From the NCBI RefSeq assembly GCF_003577475.1, contig NZ_QPEP01000004.1, forward strand, positions 1 through 64,000: DNA of 64,000 bases. Direction: 5' to 3'. Of this stretch, positions 26,328 to 35,280 are shown piece by piece (within the stretch, counting starts at the first letter, position 1; the number at the start of each line of letters is the position of its first letter). Made by a program: the position numbers and the translations under genes. The stretch is from Salinibius halmophilus (GTDB lineage Bacteria > Pseudomonadota > Gammaproteobacteria > Pseudomonadales > Natronospirillaceae). Below the pieces are notes generated by a model, which made no database searches, had not been told where the DNA came from, and saw only the letters and a program-made list of their open reading frames with translations.

Positions 26328-28193
26328 ATGGCAACTGAAATTATTCGCGTACCAGACATTGGTACAAGTGACAAAGTCACGATTATTGAAGTATCGGTGA
26401 GTGCCGGCGACACGGTAGCAGAAGACGATACACTGATTGTACTTGAGTCAGATAAAGCCTCGATGGACATTCCAGCACCTAAAGCTGGCAAGATCACCTC
26501 AATCAAGGTCGCGGAAGGCGATGAGATTGGTGAAGGCGATGAGATCGCTTACATCGAAGTAGAAGGTGCCGCCTCTGAAGAAGCAGCACCAGCAGCCGAA
26601 GCACCTGCAGCCGCAGAGCCAGCAGCTAGTGCATCGGAAGTGGTAGAAGTCAAAGTACCAAACATCGACAGCGAAGATGACGTTGAGATCATTGAGATCA
26701 ATGTTGCAGTCGGCGATACCATTGCAGAAGACGACACTGTCGTCACACTTGAATCGGACAAAGCATCGATGGAAATTCCATCGACGGCAGCTGGTGAAGT
26801 GGTCTCTTTAAAAGTTAAAGAAGGCGACAAGGTTAACGAGGGTGCATTGTTGATTGAAGTTCGCACTGCCGGTGGCGCAGCCCCTGCGGCAGCAGAGGCA
26901 CCTAAGGCCGCAGCGCCTGCAGCCGGTGGCGTCGAAACGATCGAAGTACCAGATATCGACGGCGCCGAAGGTGTTGAAGTCATCGAGGTATCCATCGCGG
27001 TCGGCGACGAAGTAGCTGAAGAAGACACGCTTATCACGCTTGAATCTGACAAAGCGTCAATGGAGATTCCAGCGCCTAAGGGTGGCAAAGTCGTGAAGCT
27101 GCACGTTGCAGAGGGCGATAAGGTTTCTCAAGGCGACAAGATTGCTGACATTGAAGTTGCCGGTGGCACGGTTGAAGTCGCAGCACCGGCGGCTGAAAAA
27201 CCAGCAGCACCTGCTCCAGCGGCACCAGCAGCGGTTGAAAAGCCACAAGCAGCGACTTACGCAACAGACGACGAAGAGCTAACGCGTCCAAGCAAGATCG
27301 TTCATGCAGGCCCTGCAGTACGTATGCTAGCGCGTGAGTTTGGTGTTGATCTTGCGTTTGTTACGCCAACAGGTCCACGTGGTCGTATTTTGAAAGAAGA
27401 CGTTGCGAACTGGGTTAAGCAGAAGCTCAAAGAGCCTAAGCAAGTATCTGGTGGTGCTGGTCTTCCTGAGATTCCAGATCAAGACTTCAGCAAGTTCGGT
27501 GAAGTGTCTGTTGAGAAGATGTCTCGCATCCAACAGCTGACTGCACAGAACATGGTTCGTAACTGGTTGAACATTCCGCACGTAACGCTGAATGAAGAAG
27601 CTGACATTACTGAACTAGAAGCTTTCCGTAAGTCACTAAAAGCAGAAGCAGAGAAGCGTGGCTCTAAGCTATCTTCACTCGCATTTGTTGTGAAAGCGGC
27701 AGCATCAGCACTTGAAGCCTTCCCTCAGTTCAACGTATCGCTACTAGCGAACGGCACTGAGTTCGTGCAGAAGCACTACATCAACATCGGTATCGCGGTA
27801 GACACGCCTAACGGCCTAGTGGTACCTGTGATTAAAGATGCGGATAAGAAGTCTGTTTGGCAGATTGCTGATGAGATCATTGACGTTGCAACACGCGGCC
27901 GTAAAGGTCAGCTGAAAGCAGCAGATATGCAAGGTGGCTGCTTCACGATCTCAAGCCTAGGCGGCTTGGGCTCAACGTCATTCACGCCAATTGTGAATGC
28001 ACCAGAAGTGGCAATTCTTGGCCTATCGAACAATCAGATCAAACCATTGTGGAATGGCAAAGAGTTCGAACCACGCACGGTTCTACCTATGTCACTATCG
28101 TTCGACCACCGCGCGATTAACGGTGCCGACGGCGCCCGTTTTGCAACGTTTATTAAGAACGCCCTGACTGATCTTCGCCGCTTGGTTCTATAA
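26328..28193 (+). CDS. aceF: Dihydrolipoamide acetyltransferase (E2), three lipoyl domains
   Basis: Core of the pyruvate dehydrogenase complex. It carries the swinging lipoyl arms and transfers acetyl groups to CoA. Three lipoyl domains (about residues 2-79, 105-180, 203-278) have lipoylated Lys43, Lys145 and Lys242 in repeated ESDKASM motifs. Ala/Pro/Glu-rich linkers separate them. A subunit-binding domain follows (about 322-364), then the catalytic domain with SFDHRAINGADGARF near the C-terminus. TTAGGAG precedes the ATG. A terminator follows directly, so the E3 gene lpd is not in this operon and must lie elsewhere. Confidence 0.98.
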   Translation: MATEIIRVPDIGTSDKVTIIEVSVSAGDTVAEDDTLIVLESDKASMDIPAPKAGKITSIKVAEGDEIGEGDEIAYIEVEGAASEEAAPAAEAPAAAEPAASASEVVEVKVPNIDSEDDVEIIEINVAVGDTIAEDDTVVTLESDKASMEIPSTAAGEVVSLKVKEGDKVNEGALLIEVRTAGGAAPAAAEAPKAAAPAAGGVETIEVPDIDGAEGVEVIEVSIAVGDEVAEEDTLITLESDKASMEIPAPKGGKVVKLHVAEGDKVSQGDKIADIEVAGGTVEVAAPAAEKPAAPAPAAPAAVEKPQAATYATDDEELTRPSKIVHAGPAVRMLAREFGVDLAFVTPTGPRGRILKEDVANWVKQKLKEPKQVSGGAGLPEIPDQDFSKFGEVSVEKMSRIQQLTAQNMVRNWLNIPHVTLNEEADITELEAFRKSLKAEAEKRGSKLSSLAFVVKAAASALEAFPQFNVSLLANGTEFVQKHYINIGIAVDTPNGLVVPVIKDADKKSVWQIADEIIDVATRGRKGQLKAADMQGGCFTISSLGGLGSTSFTPIVNAPEVAILGLSNNQIKPLWNGKEFEPRTVLPMSLSFDHRAINGADGARFATFIKNALTDLRRLVL

Positions 28194-28204
28194 ACAAGCA
28201 GTTG

Positions 28205-28235
28205 AAAAAAACCGGCGCCAAGCGCCGGTTTTTTT
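28205..28235 (+). terminator. Intrinsic terminator of aceEF
   Basis: AAACCGGCGC (28209-28218) pairs with GCGCCGGTTT (28222-28231) around CAA, with A-runs before and T-runs after. Confidence 0.95.
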
Positions 28236-28250
28236 ATGTCTACACTTAGC

Positions 28251-28273
28251 CATAGCAAGGAGAAATTGCTATG
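28251..28273 (+). promoter_or_regulatory. Hairpin presenting the chemoreceptor ribosome binding site in its loop
   Basis: CATAGCAA (28251-28258) and TTGCTATG (28266-28273) are perfectly complementary over eight bases and enclose GGAGAAA, the Shine-Dalgarno sequence, as a seven-base loop. The last three stem bases are the ATG start codon. GGA in a hairpin loop at the start site is the typical arrangement of a CsrA/RsmA-repressed message; that assignment is inference. Confidence 0.6.
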
Positions 28274-29461
28274 CGCAGCATATTAAAAAAGACCCTGTTA
28301 TCGTTTCTAGCATTCGGCCTAGGCATGGGAGCCGTGTTCCCGGTTTATGCTCAGTTTTTTGTAGAGTGGAAACCGGGCATGTTTGGCTTCTTTGCTGGTG
28401 GCTGTTTGCTCGCCGGTACCTTTATTGGCATCGCCAACTATTGGATAGTGAAAGCCGTTATCATTCGCGAGCTCGACAAGATTGCCGTAGTCAGCAAAGC
28501 CATTGTGCAAAAAGATTTAAGCCAATCATGTGACAGCCGAAGTGAAGATGTGGTGGGCGACATCATCAATAGTGTTCATGACAGCCAAACAACTCTGATT
28601 CATATGATAAAAGAGTTTCGCAAGCTGCTCAGCCGTCTACTCACTACCCGCAATGAAATGGATCAGCAAGTTGAAACGCTAAATAGCACGACAAGTCAAC
28701 AAACCGATATCAGCGAAACCATGCAAGCGCGCATGACGGTGCTCACTAGCCTGTGCACAAACTTGCGCACTGAGGCAGATACCGTCGACCAATTCCTCTG
28801 CGAGGTAATCGAGCAAATCGCTGAAGCGCAAAAAGCTCAGCACCTGGCCAGCAAACAGTTACACGCATTACAGGAAGGTATAGACGAATCGAGTCGCACG
28901 ACTAGTGAACTGGTTGCACAAAGTCAGCAGATAGACGAGCTGGTCACCAGCATTAGCAATATTGCCGAGCAAACCAACCTGCTTGCACTCAATGCAGCAA
29001 TTGAAGCGGCACGAGCTGGTGAGTCTGGTAGAGGCTTTGCAGTGGTGGCAGATGAAGTACGCGACCTTGCGCAAAAAGCCGCGCAAGCCAGCGAGCAAAT
29101 TCATACCACTATGCACTCAATCAGCACGGGCATTGAAGGCAACCAAAAACAAAGCACGACCAATCAAAACAATATCGTTGAGACGCTCACACAAATCACT
29201 AGCATTGCCAGCCAAACTGAGCAGGTACAGAACAATGCCGAGCAACTATCGCTGGCAAATCAACGAGCACTTTCAGTGCAACACGATTTGCAAAGCGAAA
29301 TAGAGCGCGCCAAAGCCGACACCGAAACACTTACATCCTCTGCACAAGCCTTGCGTACCCTTGGACAACAAACCAAAACATCCAGTAACGCCCTAGAAGT
29401 CTTAAACTCTACACTCAACGCCATAACCTTCGCATTCAAACTCCCTGGTGATAAGAATTAA
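28271..29461 (+). CDS. Methyl-accepting chemotaxis protein without a periplasmic sensor domain
   Basis: A chemoreceptor-type signal transducer of 396 residues. Two hydrophobic segments (about residues 8-30 and 39-62) are separated by only a few residues, so there is no periplasmic ligand domain. They lead through a HAMP-length linker to a long helical signalling domain. The hairpin tip with [21 protein letters not shown] and [15 protein letters not shown] (about 235-270) is the highly conserved CheA/CheW-binding region. It probably senses membrane or cytosolic cues. It is a stand-alone gene after the aceEF terminator, and its translation start lies in a hairpin. Confidence 0.92.
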   Translation: MRSILKKTLLSFLAFGLGMGAVFPVYAQFFVEWKPGMFGFFAGGCLLAGTFIGIANYWIVKAVIIRELDKIAVVSKAIVQKDLSQSCDSRSEDVVGDIINSVHDSQTTLIHMIKEFRKLLSRLLTTRNEMDQQVETLNSTTSQQTDISETMQARMTVLTSLCTNLRTEADTVDQFLCEVIEQIAEAQKAQHLASKQLHALQEGIDESSRTTSELVAQSQQIDELVTSISNIAEQTNLLALNAAIEAARAGESGRGFAVVADEVRDLAQKAAQASEQIHTTMHSISTGIEGNQKQSTTNQNNIVETLTQITSIASQTEQVQNNAEQLSLANQRALSVQHDLQSEIERAKADTETLTSSAQALRTLGQQTKTSSNALEVLNSTLNAITFAFKLPGDKN

Positions 29462-29476
29462 CTCAGTTACATAGAT

Positions 29477-29527
29477 GCACAAACACGGCAAACGCGATAA
29501 AGTACCGCAAGCGTTGCCTATGTGTGC
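29477..29527 (+). repeat. Imperfect inverted repeat after the chemoreceptor gene
   Basis: The arms at 29477-29495 (GCACA...GGCAAACGC) and 29511-29527 (GCGTTGCC...TGTGC) are complementary apart from small bulges, with a 15-base loop. There is no U-run. Possible weak terminator or mRNA 3' stabiliser. Confidence 0.4.
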
Positions 29528-29597
29528 AACCAAGGAAATAGCAAGCTAGTTGCTGACTCAATTGTCTCGATGCTAACAATCACCAAGGGAAGATTTT

Positions 29598-30269
29598 ATG
29601 TCGATAAAAGTTATTGGTGCAGGTTTTGGCCGAACCGGCACCTTGTCCCTCAAAACCGCACTTGAAGAAGTGGGCTTTGACAAGTGCTACCACATGGTAG
29701 AGGCCTTTAAGAATCATCAGCATGTAAAACACTGGAAGCGTGCTTCGAAAGGTAAATCTGTCGACTGGGATACTGTCTTCAATGGCTACCAATCTGTCGT
29801 AGACTTTCCTGGCTGCCTCTATTACGAAGAGCTATTACAGCACTACCCAGACGCTAAAGTGGTACTCACATACCGAGACCCAATGAGCTGGTACAAAAGT
29901 GCATACGATACGATTCTGACGATTCGCCCACGCGATGATCAGATCAAAAAAATGCTAAAAAACTATTTATTCTCGAGCAAAGCACGAAACGTGTTTCATA
30001 TGGGTCTACAGAACCGCTCGATGATTGTTAAAGATTTATTCCAAAACCGAGTTGAAGATCAACAGTTTGTTGTTGATGTATTTAACAAGCACCTAGAAGA
30101 AGTGAAAAGCAAGGTACCGGCAAACCGCCTACTGGTTTATCAAGTATCGGAAGGCTGGCAACCGCTATGTGACTTCCTAGGCGTACCTGTACCAGACAAG
30201 CCTTTCCCACAAAGCAATAAGCGCGCAGACTTTGATACTGACTTGCGTGACGAGTTTTTCTCGATCTAA
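29598..30269 (+). CDS. PAPS-dependent sulfotransferase family protein
   Basis: Predicted to transfer sulfate from PAPS to an unknown acceptor. The N-terminal GAGFGRTGTLSLKTAL (about residues 7-22) is the 5'-phosphosulfate-binding loop, and YRDPMSWYKSAYD (about 95-107) is the 3'-phosphate-binding motif. The 223 residues fit the short bacterial sulfotransferase group (Sulfotransfer_4-like). There is no signal peptide, so it is cytosolic. It stands alone, convergent with the next gene, with no carbohydrate or lipid synthesis gene nearby to suggest an acceptor. PAPS supply would need a CysC, which this window lacks. Confidence 0.85.
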   Translation: MSIKVIGAGFGRTGTLSLKTALEEVGFDKCYHMVEAFKNHQHVKHWKRASKGKSVDWDTVFNGYQSVVDFPGCLYYEELLQHYPDAKVVLTYRDPMSWYKSAYDTILTIRPRDDQIKKMLKNYLFSSKARNVFHMGLQNRSMIVKDLFQNRVEDQQFVVDVFNKHLEEVKSKVPANRLLVYQVSEGWQPLCDFLGVPVPDKPFPQSNKRADFDTDLRDEFFSI

Positions 30270-30291
30270 TCTCACCTTGCGATGTGAGTGC

Positions 30292-31377
30292 TTACGCCGC
30301 AACCCGCCATTGGTTGCGGCCACTGTGTTTCGCTAGATACAATGCCTCATCCGCTCGCTGCCACAGCGTTTCAAGCGTGTCAGCTGGTTTGCGAACCGCG
30401 ACGCCGGCACTAAAGGTAATTGGATGATGTTCCAAATCCACACGTTGCCAAGTCGCTTTTAACGTAAACAAGACCCGCTCCAACACCACCGAAGAGTCAT
30501 TCTCGCAAATGAGCATGAACTCCTCGCCGCCAATTCTACCCACCTCACCAGCGCCACTCTCCGATAACACGCGGCTGAACTCGACCAACACATCATCACC
30601 AAACGGGTGACCATAGGTGTCGTTAATCTGCTTGAAATAGTCCAAATCGAAAATAATCACCGACATTGGCGTGTGCCTAGCCATCATAGCGCGAGCATAT
30701 TCAAAGATGGCTTTGTGATTATAAATATTAGTCAGGCCATCTAAGCGGGCGCGGCGCTCAAGTTCAACCGTTAATCGCCGGGCTCGATAGAGCTCCTGTT
30801 TAAAGCGACGTACATGACCAGCCACTATACTGATAAGAAGCGAGGCACAAAGAAAAAAACTGACCCACAAGTCGAGCATTTTAACGCTTGTACTACTGTA
30901 GAGATAAACCGCGCTAGGCTGTTGATACTCTAGCACCATGAGTGGAATGGGAATTGTGATACTCAGTGTCATTAACACTATCTTTTCAATGCTGCCTTGT
31001 TTAAGCACACCATAGCAGTAAGTCATAACCACTAACGCGTAAAGTAATGCTGGCCCGTTAATACCGCCATTTGCTAGATAAATGGCCGGCAGCAACATAA
31101 CAATAAGCAAAGCAAGCACACACACCGTAGCGACATAGCAGATGTTGCGCCATCGCCCCAAATACCAGAACCCCGTAGTAACGATCGCCAGCAGCATCAT
31201 GCCATATGAAAATAATATGTAACCGATACCAAAATACAGGTTAAAAAAGGCGGTCACCCACATGTATATCGCAGCAATCACCATTAGTGATAGCTGCAGC
31301 TGTTGCAGCGGTTTGTTGGCAGGGCCTACTAACCATTCTATGGTATTGCGCATTGTTTGTTGGCGACGTCGTTCCAC
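30292..31377 (-). CDS. Membrane diguanylate cyclase (GGEEF)
   Basis: Synthesises cyclic di-GMP from two GTP. The N-terminal about 190 residues form five to six membrane helices without a recognised sensor name. The GGDEF domain (about residues 205-360) has DLDYFKQINDTYGHPFGDDVL and an intact GGEEF active-site loop. The RxxD inhibitory site five residues upstream is absent (SGAGEVGRI), so product inhibition is unlikely. The start is uncertain: GTG 31377 has AGGTGG upstream, GTG 31386 lies further out, and ATG 31353 lacks a site. It ends 22 bases from the convergent sulfotransferase gene. Confidence 0.93.
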   Translation of the reverse strand: MERRRQQTMRNTIEWLVGPANKPLQQLQLSLMVIAAIYMWVTAFFNLYFGIGYILFSYGMMLLAIVTTGFWYLGRWRNICYVATVCVLALLIVMLLPAIYLANGGINGPALLYALVVMTYCYGVLKQGSIEKIVLMTLSITIPIPLMVLEYQQPSAVYLYSSTSVKMLDLWVSFFLCASLLISIVAGHVRRFKQELYRARRLTVELERRARLDGLTNIYNHKAIFEYARAMMARHTPMSVIIFDLDYFKQINDTYGHPFGDDVLVEFSRVLSESGAGEVGRIGGEEFMLICENDSSVVLERVLFTLKATWQRVDLEHHPITFSAGVAVRKPADTLETLWQRADEALYLAKHSGRNQWRVAA

Positions 31378-31444
31378 TACAACCACCTAAAGAAACCTGA
31401 TCCTTTTAGGCTATTTAACCAGCTTTTTTACAAAATGTAACCCG

Positions 31445-32455
31445 TCAAAGATTGAGCAAGCACTTTGCTATCACTACTTCATTTGGCGATTTAATCACAC
31501 CATGCTCGCAGACGATGACATCGATTAATTCTGCGGGGGTGACATCAAACACTGGGTTTTCAATCCTCACGCCGGGTGCAATGGTGTTACTAGCGCTAAA
31601 CTGCTCAAACTCTGAGCCTGGTCGACTTTCGATCTCAATGTCATCACCCGACTTAAGCGTTAGATCAAAAGTTGTCGACGGAGCAACCACCATCACTTTG
31701 CAACCTAGCTGTTTAGCTTGTAGTGCAACAGCGAATGTACCCACTTTGTTGGCAACATCACCGTTGGCAGCAATGCGGTCAGCGCCAACAATAAACCATT
31801 GAATGTGATGCTTTTTTATCAATAGCGCCGCGGCACTATCGGCATTGAGCGACACTGGCACACCTGCTTTATTTAGCTCCCAGGCTGTTAGCCGTGCACC
31901 TTGCATCCACGGGCGCGTCTCATTGGCAAACACCCGGCTGATTTTATTATCTTCGTGGGCACGTTTTATTACCCCTAGAGCAGTACCCAAGCCAGCTGTG
32001 GCCAATGAGCCCGTATTGCAATGGGTCATTACGGCACTGTTAGGCGCAATTAACCCAGCGCCAAACTGCGCCATGGCTTCACAAGCTGCTTCGTCATCAT
32101 TGGCAATTTGCCAAGCACAGCGTTCAATATCTGTGGCACTTGCTGAGGATTCAATTAACGGACGCAGTATTTTCAGGGCCCAAAACAAGTTCACCGCCGT
32201 AGGCCTAGAAGCTGCCAATGTATCACAGGCCGACAGTAGCGCCGCTTGACTTGCCCCATTCTTGGCATCCATTGCCAAAGCGAACCCCGCTGCAATCGCG
32301 ATGGCAGGCGCGCCTCGCACAACCATATCTTTAATCGCTTGCGCACATGCTTGGCTGTTAGTAATTTGCAGCCATTTTTCTTGCTTGGGTAGCAAGCGCT
32401 GGTCAAGTAGGCTGAGTTGCTGATTGTGATACTGGATGGCAGATAACTGATTCAT
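31445..32455 (-). CDS. mtnA: Methylthioribose-1-phosphate isomerase
   Basis: Converts methylthioribose 1-phosphate to methylthioribulose 1-phosphate in methionine salvage. It is an eIF2B-like fold of 336 residues. The N-terminal VVRGAPAIAIAAG, the catalytic cysteine in THCNTGSLATAG (about residue 146) and the aspartate in GADRIAANGDVANKVGT (about 226) are all present. It is divergent from mtaD over 133 bases. Pseudomonas pairs these two genes: MtaD deaminates methylthioadenosine to methylthioinosine, whose phosphorolysis gives the MtnA substrate. The phosphorylase is not in the window. Confidence 0.96.
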   Translation of the reverse strand: MNQLSAIQYHNQQLSLLDQRLLPKQEKWLQITNSQACAQAIKDMVVRGAPAIAIAAGFALAMDAKNGASQAALLSACDTLAASRPTAVNLFWALKILRPLIESSASATDIERCAWQIANDDEAACEAMAQFGAGLIAPNSAVMTHCNTGSLATAGLGTALGVIKRAHEDNKISRVFANETRPWMQGARLTAWELNKAGVPVSLNADSAAALLIKKHHIQWFIVGADRIAANGDVANKVGTFAVALQAKQLGCKVMVVAPSTTFDLTLKSGDDIEIESRPGSEFEQFSASNTIAPGVRIENPVFDVTPAELIDVIVCEHGVIKSPNEVVIAKCLLNL

Positions 32456-32588
32456 AGGATAACAGGCAAATTGATGGATAACGCGTTATTATAAGGCCAA
32501 TAGTGAATATGCGAAGCAAATTAGCCACTTAATGGATCAAGCGCGTACACATTCGCGAATTTGATTAGTCCATGGCGTAAGGAATTTT

Positions 32589-33902
32589 ATGCAAACTGTA
32601 GACCTCATTGTTCATGCAAGCTGGATCATCCCGGTTAACCAAGCACGAGATGTTCTGGCAGACCACGCACTCGTGGTGGATCAAGGCAAGGTTGTTGCCA
32701 CACTGCCATCAAAAGAAGCGAATCTGGCCTATCAAGCCAAAGAGGAACTAGACCTGGCAGGGCGAGCGCTTATACCGGGCCTCATCAACACTCACGGCCA
32801 TGCTGCCATGACTTTGTTTCGAGGTATGGCCGACGACCTGCCGCTGATGACTTGGTTAAACGATCACATTTGGCCAGCCGAAGGCAAATGGGTAAGCAGC
32901 GAATTTGTTCATGATGGCACTCAAATTGCCATTGCTGAAATGTTGCGCAGCGGTACCACGACCTACAGTGATAACTATTTCTTTCCTGAAGACGCCATTC
33001 GCGCCATCTTGCCAACCAAAATGCGTGCACAGTTGAACTTTGCTGTGCTCGACTTTCCCAACAACTGGGCAAGTGGGCCAGATGACGCCTTAGCAAAAGG
33101 GACTGAGCTAGTAAAAAGCTACCGCGAACATGATCAAGTGCGTGTAATTTATGGCCCGCACGCGCCTTACACAGTGAGCGATGAGCCACTGCTGAAAATT
33201 AAAGCGCTTGCAGAAGAACATGGTGTTGGCATTCAGATGCACGTCCACGAAACCCAAGGCGAAGTGGACGACGCTGTCAAAGCTAATGGTGAACGACCTG
33301 TGGCACGCTTGCACAGACTTGGCTTACTTGGGCCACACTTTCAAGCGGTACACATGACAGCCCTGAACGACGATGATATTCGTATGTGTGCCGAGACAGG
33401 TACCCATATTATTCACAACCCCGAATCAAACCTAAAGCTTGCATCAGGCTTTTGTCCAGTTGATGCCCTACAAAAATCCGGCGTCAATGTGGCACTAGGC
33501 ACCGACGGTGCTGCCTCGAACAACGATTTAGATATGTTGGGTGAAATGCGCACTGCCGCCCAACTAGCAAAAGCCGTTGCAATGAATGCCGAAGCTCTGC
33601 CAGCTTACGAAGCCTTGGCGGTTGCCACCATCAATGGCGCAAAAGCGATGAACCGCCATCATGAACTAGGGTCACTAGAAGCCGGCAAGCTCGCTGATTT
33701 TGCTGCCATTGACCTGTCTGATATCGAGTCGGCGCCAATTTACGACCCAGTTTCACATATCGTCTACGCAACCAGTCGCCAGCAAGTAGAACACGTTTGG
33801 ATTGGTGGTGAGCAAGTCGTTAAACATCGCGAACTACTGACCATTGATCGCCAAGAAATGATTGCCAAAGCCAGTACTTGGCGCAGCAAAATCAAGGAGT
33901 AA
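32589..33902 (+). CDS. mtaD: Methylthioadenosine / S-adenosylhomocysteine deaminase (TRZ/ATZ family)
   Basis: A zinc amidohydrolase that removes the amino group of 5'-methylthioadenosine or S-adenosylhomocysteine, cytosolic. [15 protein letters not shown] (about residues 65-79) provides the metal His-x-His, and [18 protein letters not shown] and [13 protein letters not shown] the remaining ligands. The length of 437 is typical. Assignment as MtaD rests on the neighbour order with mtnA and ubiG, as in Pseudomonas. The start has AAGGAATT, and around it GCGTAA and TTATGC can pair weakly. ubiG follows two bases after its stop. Confidence 0.9.
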   Translation: MQTVDLIVHASWIIPVNQARDVLADHALVVDQGKVVATLPSKEANLAYQAKEELDLAGRALIPGLINTHGHAAMTLFRGMADDLPLMTWLNDHIWPAEGKWVSSEFVHDGTQIAIAEMLRSGTTTYSDNYFFPEDAIRAILPTKMRAQLNFAVLDFPNNWASGPDDALAKGTELVKSYREHDQVRVIYGPHAPYTVSDEPLLKIKALAEEHGVGIQMHVHETQGEVDDAVKANGERPVARLHRLGLLGPHFQAVHMTALNDDDIRMCAETGTHIIHNPESNLKLASGFCPVDALQKSGVNVALGTDGAASNNDLDMLGEMRTAAQLAKAVAMNAEALPAYEALAVATINGAKAMNRHHELGSLEAGKLADFAAIDLSDIESAPIYDPVSHIVYATSRQQVEHVWIGGEQVVKHRELLTIDRQEMIAKASTWRSKIKE

Positions 33903-33904
33903 AC

Positions 33905-34603
33905 ATGAACGTTGATCAGGCTGAAGTGAAAAAGTTTGAAGACCTTGCGGCGCGCTGGTGGGATCCAGACAGTGAGTTTGCGCCCTTGCACGCCATCAAT
34001 CCATTGCGCGCAAACTGGATTGATAGTCACGCGCAAGTAGCAGGAAAAACCTTATTAGATGTAGGCTGCGGCGGCGGCATTCTCTCGGAAGCGATGGCAC
34101 AGCGTGGCGCCATGGTAACCGGTTTAGATATGGGCGAGAAACCACTCGCCGTGGCGCGTTTACATGCCTTGGAGTCACAACTAGAGATTGATTACATTCA
34201 GCAGCCGGTGGAAACCTTAGCAGAAGAACAGCCGGAGTCGTTTGATGTCGTCACCTGCATGGAAATGCTAGAGCATGTGCCCGATCCAGCATCCGTCATC
34301 AGCGCTTGTGCCAAATTGTGCAAACCAGGTGGCTATTTATTTTTCTCCACCATTAATCGCAACCCTAAAAGTTATGCATTTGCCATTTTAGGCGCTGAAT
34401 ACGTGCTCAAGTTATTACCGCGTGGCACCCATGACTGGCAGAAGTTTATCAAACCAGCGGAACTGGCGGCAGCAGTTCGACAAGCAGATTTACTGGTTGG
34501 CGAAACACTCGGCATGACCTACAACCCAATTACCAAGCAGTACAAGCTAGTGAACCACGATGTTGACGTCAACTACCTGATGGCAGCAAGGAAACCGGGT
34601 TAA
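33905..34603 (+). CDS. ubiG: Ubiquinone biosynthesis O-methyltransferase UbiG
   Basis: SAM-dependent methyltransferase catalysing both O-methylations of ubiquinone synthesis, attached to the inner-membrane surface. [15 protein letters not shown] (about residues 53-67) is the SAM-binding motif I, and [16 protein letters not shown] the following motif. [18 protein letters not shown] near the N-terminus is a UbiG hallmark. I start at ATG 33905, with AAGGAG seven bases upstream, giving 232 residues; a longer reading would begin inside mtaD. Its last base is shared with the start of mupP. Confidence 0.97.
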   Translation: MNVDQAEVKKFEDLAARWWDPDSEFAPLHAINPLRANWIDSHAQVAGKTLLDVGCGGGILSEAMAQRGAMVTGLDMGEKPLAVARLHALESQLEIDYIQQPVETLAEEQPESFDVVTCMEMLEHVPDPASVISACAKLCKPGGYLFFSTINRNPKSYAFAILGAEYVLKLLPRGTHDWQKFIKPAELAAAVRQADLLVGETLGMTYNPITKQYKLVNHDVDVNYLMAARKPG

Positions 34604-35280
34604 TGCGTGGCGTTCTATTTGACCTTGATGGCACATTGATCGACAGCAGTGCCGGCTTTTGTAATGCCGTCAATGACGTACTAAGCGAGTTATCGCTGCC
34701 ACCGGTGGATCTTACTTGGGTTAGTCATCGCTTATCCGGTGGTGCCCGCGGCCTGTTAGCGGACTACTTCGCTACCACACCCGACAGCGAGCAAGTAACC
34801 CAGTTGCGCCAACGCTTCCTCGAGCACTATTTGGCCAAACATGTGACTACGAGTGTGCAAGCCTATGCGGGTATTGAGCAGGTGCTCGCATGGCTTGATC
34901 AACGTGACATCCCTTGGGGTATCGTTACGAACAAGCCAGAAATGCTAACCACACCAACACTGGAATTTTTGAACTGGCAAGCTCGCTCGCACGTCACCAT
35001 CTGCCCAGATCACGTGCAACAGGTAAAGCCAGACCCAGAAGGCATTCGCCTAGCCTGTCGCGCCTTGGCACTAACGCCAGAACAAATCATTTATGTTGGC
35101 GATCATCGCAAAGACGTGCAAGCTGCTCATAATGCTGGCAGCCGCGCCATCGCATGTGCTTGGGGATTTTACCCGCCCAGCGATGCACCAGAGTTATGGC
35201 AAGCCAACTGGATTGCACGCCAACCAACAGACTTAATCAAAATATTCGCGGAGCAAGCGCACAATGCAACCTTGGCATAA
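34603..35280 (+). CDS. mupP: HAD phosphatase, N-acetylmuramic acid 6-phosphate phosphatase (MupP)
   Basis: A HAD phosphatase (225 residues) with FDLDGTLIDS (nucleophile Asp8), TNKPEM and VKPDPEG (lysine) and GDHRKDVQAAHNAG (metal Asp). It could be called phosphoglycolate phosphatase, but the order mtaD-ubiG-phosphatase-yciK and the ICPDHVQQVKPDPE motif match Pseudomonas MupP, which dephosphorylates MurNAc-6-phosphate in the peptidoglycan recycling route that bypasses de novo UDP-MurNAc synthesis. The AmgK/MurU partner genes are not in the window. The start overlaps the ubiG stop, and yciK overlaps its end by 17 bases. Confidence 0.82.
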   Translation: MRGVLFDLDGTLIDSSAGFCNAVNDVLSELSLPPVDLTWVSHRLSGGARGLLADYFATTPDSEQVTQLRQRFLEHYLAKHVTTSVQAYAGIEQVLAWLDQRDIPWGIVTNKPEMLTTPTLEFLNWQARSHVTICPDHVQQVKPDPEGIRLACRALALTPEQIIYVGDHRKDVQAAHNAGSRAIACAWGFYPPSDAPELWQANWIARQPTDLIKIFAEQAHNATLA

